A stretch of DNA of 64,000 bases, from contig JAFYMG010000014.1 of assembly GCA_017556705.1 (NCBI GenBank), forward strand, positions 124,001-188,000. Direction: 5' to 3'. Position 1 is the stretch's first letter. The number at the start of each line of letters is the position of its first letter. Below are positions 62,613-64,000 of this stretch, piece after piece. Under the pieces are notes generated by a model, which saw only the letters and a program-made list of their open reading frames with translations, did no database searches and was not told the DNA's origin. This stretch comes from Paludibacteraceae bacterium (lineage in GTDB: Bacteria > Bacteroidota > Bacteroidia > Bacteroidales > Paludibacteraceae). The translations under genes and the position numbers were made by a program.

Positions 62613-62682
62613 GGTTTAGAGGACGCTCGCTAGGCGAGCTATGGTTTAGAGGTTAAAGGTTAGAGGTTAAAGGCTAGAGAAA
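62613..62682. repeat. Composite repeat: GGTTTAGAGG, palindrome, AGGTTAAAGGTTAGAGG
   Basis: GGGTTTAGAGGAC, GCTCGC-tag-GCGAGC (62625-62639), then TATGGTTTAGAGGTTAAAGG and repeats of the same words up to the next start. No gene. Confidence 0.6.
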
Positions 62683-64000
62683 ATGAATGCATTATTGACA
62701 TTAACATTGGTCATCGGCATCATATGGTTTGTGCCGATTGTGTGCCGTAAGATCCACGTGCCGAGCATTGTGGGTTTCATTTTGGCGGGTATTGTGATGG
62801 GACCATCGGTGTTGAATGTATTGGGTTCGACTTCTACCATCCGTATCTTGGGCTCGCTGGGTATGTTGTATATCATGTTCCAATCAGGTAGCGAGATTGA
62901 TATCAATGATTTTAAACAATTCAAATATCGCTCTCTATTCTTTGGCTTGTGCACATTCTTCATTCCATTGGTTTTGGGTATTGCGACTAGCCGCTATATC
63001 TTGCACTACGATTGGATGTCCAGTCTCTTGCTTGGTGCGATGTATGGTAGCCATACGCTGATGACTTATCCGATCGTGAGTCGTTATGGCGTGCAAAAGA
63101 ATATGGCTGTGAATATCACTGTGGGTGCTACTATGTGGGCTATTACGTTGTCACTCATTGTGTTAGCCATCGTAGAAGGATTCCATACGCCTACTGTGGG
63201 TGCCACTAATTATATCCTTCAAGCCGTACTAGTGATCGTCTTTCTGCTGAGCGTGCTATGGCTCTTTCCTCGCTTTGCGCGTATGTTCTTCAAGCGCTAC
63301 CGTGACCCTATTTCGGAGTTTATGGTAGTTATGTTAATGCTCGTGGGTAGTGCGCTCTTGGCTGATTTAGCCGGGTTAGAGGGAATCCTCGGTGCCTTCC
63401 TCTGTGGCGTATCGCTCAATAGGTTGTTGCCTAACCGCTCATCGCTAATGAGTCGTGTTAATTTTATGGGCAATAGTGTGTTTGTGCCATTGTTCTTGAT
63501 TAGCGTTGGCTTGATGATTCATGTAGAAGCTTTCTGGAGCAGTTGGACAACGATCATGATTGCCGTGGTGATGATTGTAACCAAACTCCTGAGCAAGAGT
63601 ATCGCTGCTTTCATTGCACAAGGTGTCTTCCGCTTCTCTATGCATGAGCGACAAATAGTCTTTGGCCTTTCGCATGCTACGGCTGCGGGTACATTGGCCA
63701 TTGTTACCATTGCCTATCAAATGGGTATTTTGCCAGAAGAGGTTCTGAATGCAGCTGTCTTGATGATTCTTGTGCTGTGTACTACCTCTAGTTTCATCAC
63801 CGAACATGCCGCCAAAGAACTAGCTCTTCAGGAAAGTGCTCTCTTAGAGGCATACCACGAGGATGACTATTGGCTTTTGACCTCAGTGGGTAAGGACCTG
63901 CGTCCTGTTATGCGCGAGATAGGTGAGATGGCATCGCTTGATAATATTGAGATTGCACAATCCGAAGACTGGCAAGAGGTATCAGAGATGGTGGAGCACA
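62683..64000 (+). CDS. Kef-type cation:proton antiporter (CPA2), 3' end outside window
   Basis: At least 439 residues, open at the window end. It starts MNALLTLTLVIGIIWFVPIV. About 12 hydrophobic helices are visible, with the CPA2 patterns VPSIVGFILAGIVMGP (about 27-42), EGILGAFLCGVSLNRL and GLSHATAAGTLAIVT. The hydrophobic domain ends near residue 375 (SSFITEHAAKELAL) and a soluble region begins. It should exchange Na+ or K+ for H+ at the inner membrane. It lies 70 bp after uvrA with only a repeat between. Confidence 0.88.
   Translation, partial: MNALLTLTLVIGIIWFVPIVCRKIHVPSIVGFILAGIVMGPSVLNVLGSTSTIRILGSLGMLYIMFQSGSEIDINDFKQFKYRSLFFGLCTFFIPLVLGIATSRYILHYDWMSSLLLGAMYGSHTLMTYPIVSRYGVQKNMAVNITVGATMWAITLSLIVLAIVEGFHTPTVGATNYILQAVLVIVFLLSVLWLFPRFARMFFKRYRDPISEFMVVMLMLVGSALLADLAGLEGILGAFLCGVSLNRLLPNRSSLMSRVNFMGNSVFVPLFLISVGLMIHVEAFWSSWTTIMIAVVMIVTKLLSKSIAAFIAQGVFRFSMHERQIVFGLSHATAAGTLAIVTIAYQMGILPEEVLNAAVLMILVLCTTSSFITEHAAKELALQESALLEAYHEDDYWLLTSVGKDLRPVMREIGEMASLDNIEIAQSEDWQEVSEMVEH

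Noticed and set aside
1..64000. Insertion sequences, prophage or integrative elements
   Set aside because: No transposase, integrase, relaxase or phage structural gene was recognised in any frame.

Overview
The window reads as one contig from a Bacteroidales bacterium (phylum Bacteroidota). Family and genus cannot be fixed from the sequence alone. The evidence is: many promoters of the Bacteroidota form (TTTG/TTGC about 20 bp before TAnnTTTG); start codons mostly without Shine-Dalgarno sequences, with rpsU as the exception; type IX secretion parts (PorQ and a giant secreted protein with a C-terminal sorting domain); a TonB receptor next to a DUF4249 lipoprotein; Kdo transferase for LPS; and a fumarate reductase/2-oxoglutarate:ferredoxin oxidoreductase style of metabolism. 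No insertion sequence, phage or CRISPR array was seen.

Layout. 1-4.2 kb: a broken HhH protein, an orphan response regulator, L-asparaginase and an aminoacyl-histidine dipeptidase. 4.3-4.7 kb: tRNA-Asp and a duplicated promoter driving a short candidate ncRNA. 4.9-11.7 kb (minus): a TetR-TolC-MFP-RND efflux operon ending in a PII-like gene. 12-13 kb: a Sel1 repeat protein. 13.2-21.3 kb (plus): waaA, hisS, murC, ftsQ, ftsA, ftsZ and comF, i.e. envelope synthesis and division. 21.3-25.2 kb (minus): korA, korB and a DedA protein. 25.3-30.4 kb (minus): a lipoprotein, a TonB receptor and a DUF4249 lipoprotein. 30.7-35.1 kb (plus): lepA, a Na+/H+ antiporter-like protein, yqeY and a formate/nitrite transporter. 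35.2-35.7 kb (minus): rpsU and tRNA-Leu. 36.4-42.6 kb (plus): a 1,920-residue T9SS cargo protein and a small membrane-tailed protein. 42.7-47.9 kb (minus): porQ, cmk, ispH, pfkA and a repeat-domain secreted protein. 48.2-52.3 kb (plus): sdhC, sdhA, a four-helix-bundle gene and sdhB. 52.9-58 kb: an accessory, defence-like stretch (SF1 helicase-nuclease fusion, lipoprotein, YhcG-family nuclease). 58.1-64 kb: a GH9 glycosidase, uvrA and a Kef-type antiporter cut by the window end.

The signals the gene list does not explain are in the spacers. (1) Arrays of degenerate 11-bp units sit in at least seven intergenic or leader regions, clearest at 11730-11817, 35897-35940, 36193-36302 and 52469-52512. 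(2) A dispersed family of low-complexity words (AGGCGAAAGGC, TTAAAGGTTAGAGG), often around short palindromes, lies between genes and appears to have entered uvrA, ispH and possibly murC in frame. (3) The four-helix-bundle gene splits the sdh operon and has imperfect inverted flanks. (4) The YhcG gene is bracketed by an exact 16-bp direct repeat. (5) Nine promoters share an extended, near-palindromic TTGCRTATnTGCA element at a fixed 23 bp from the -7 box. All of this is by eye; no search was run.
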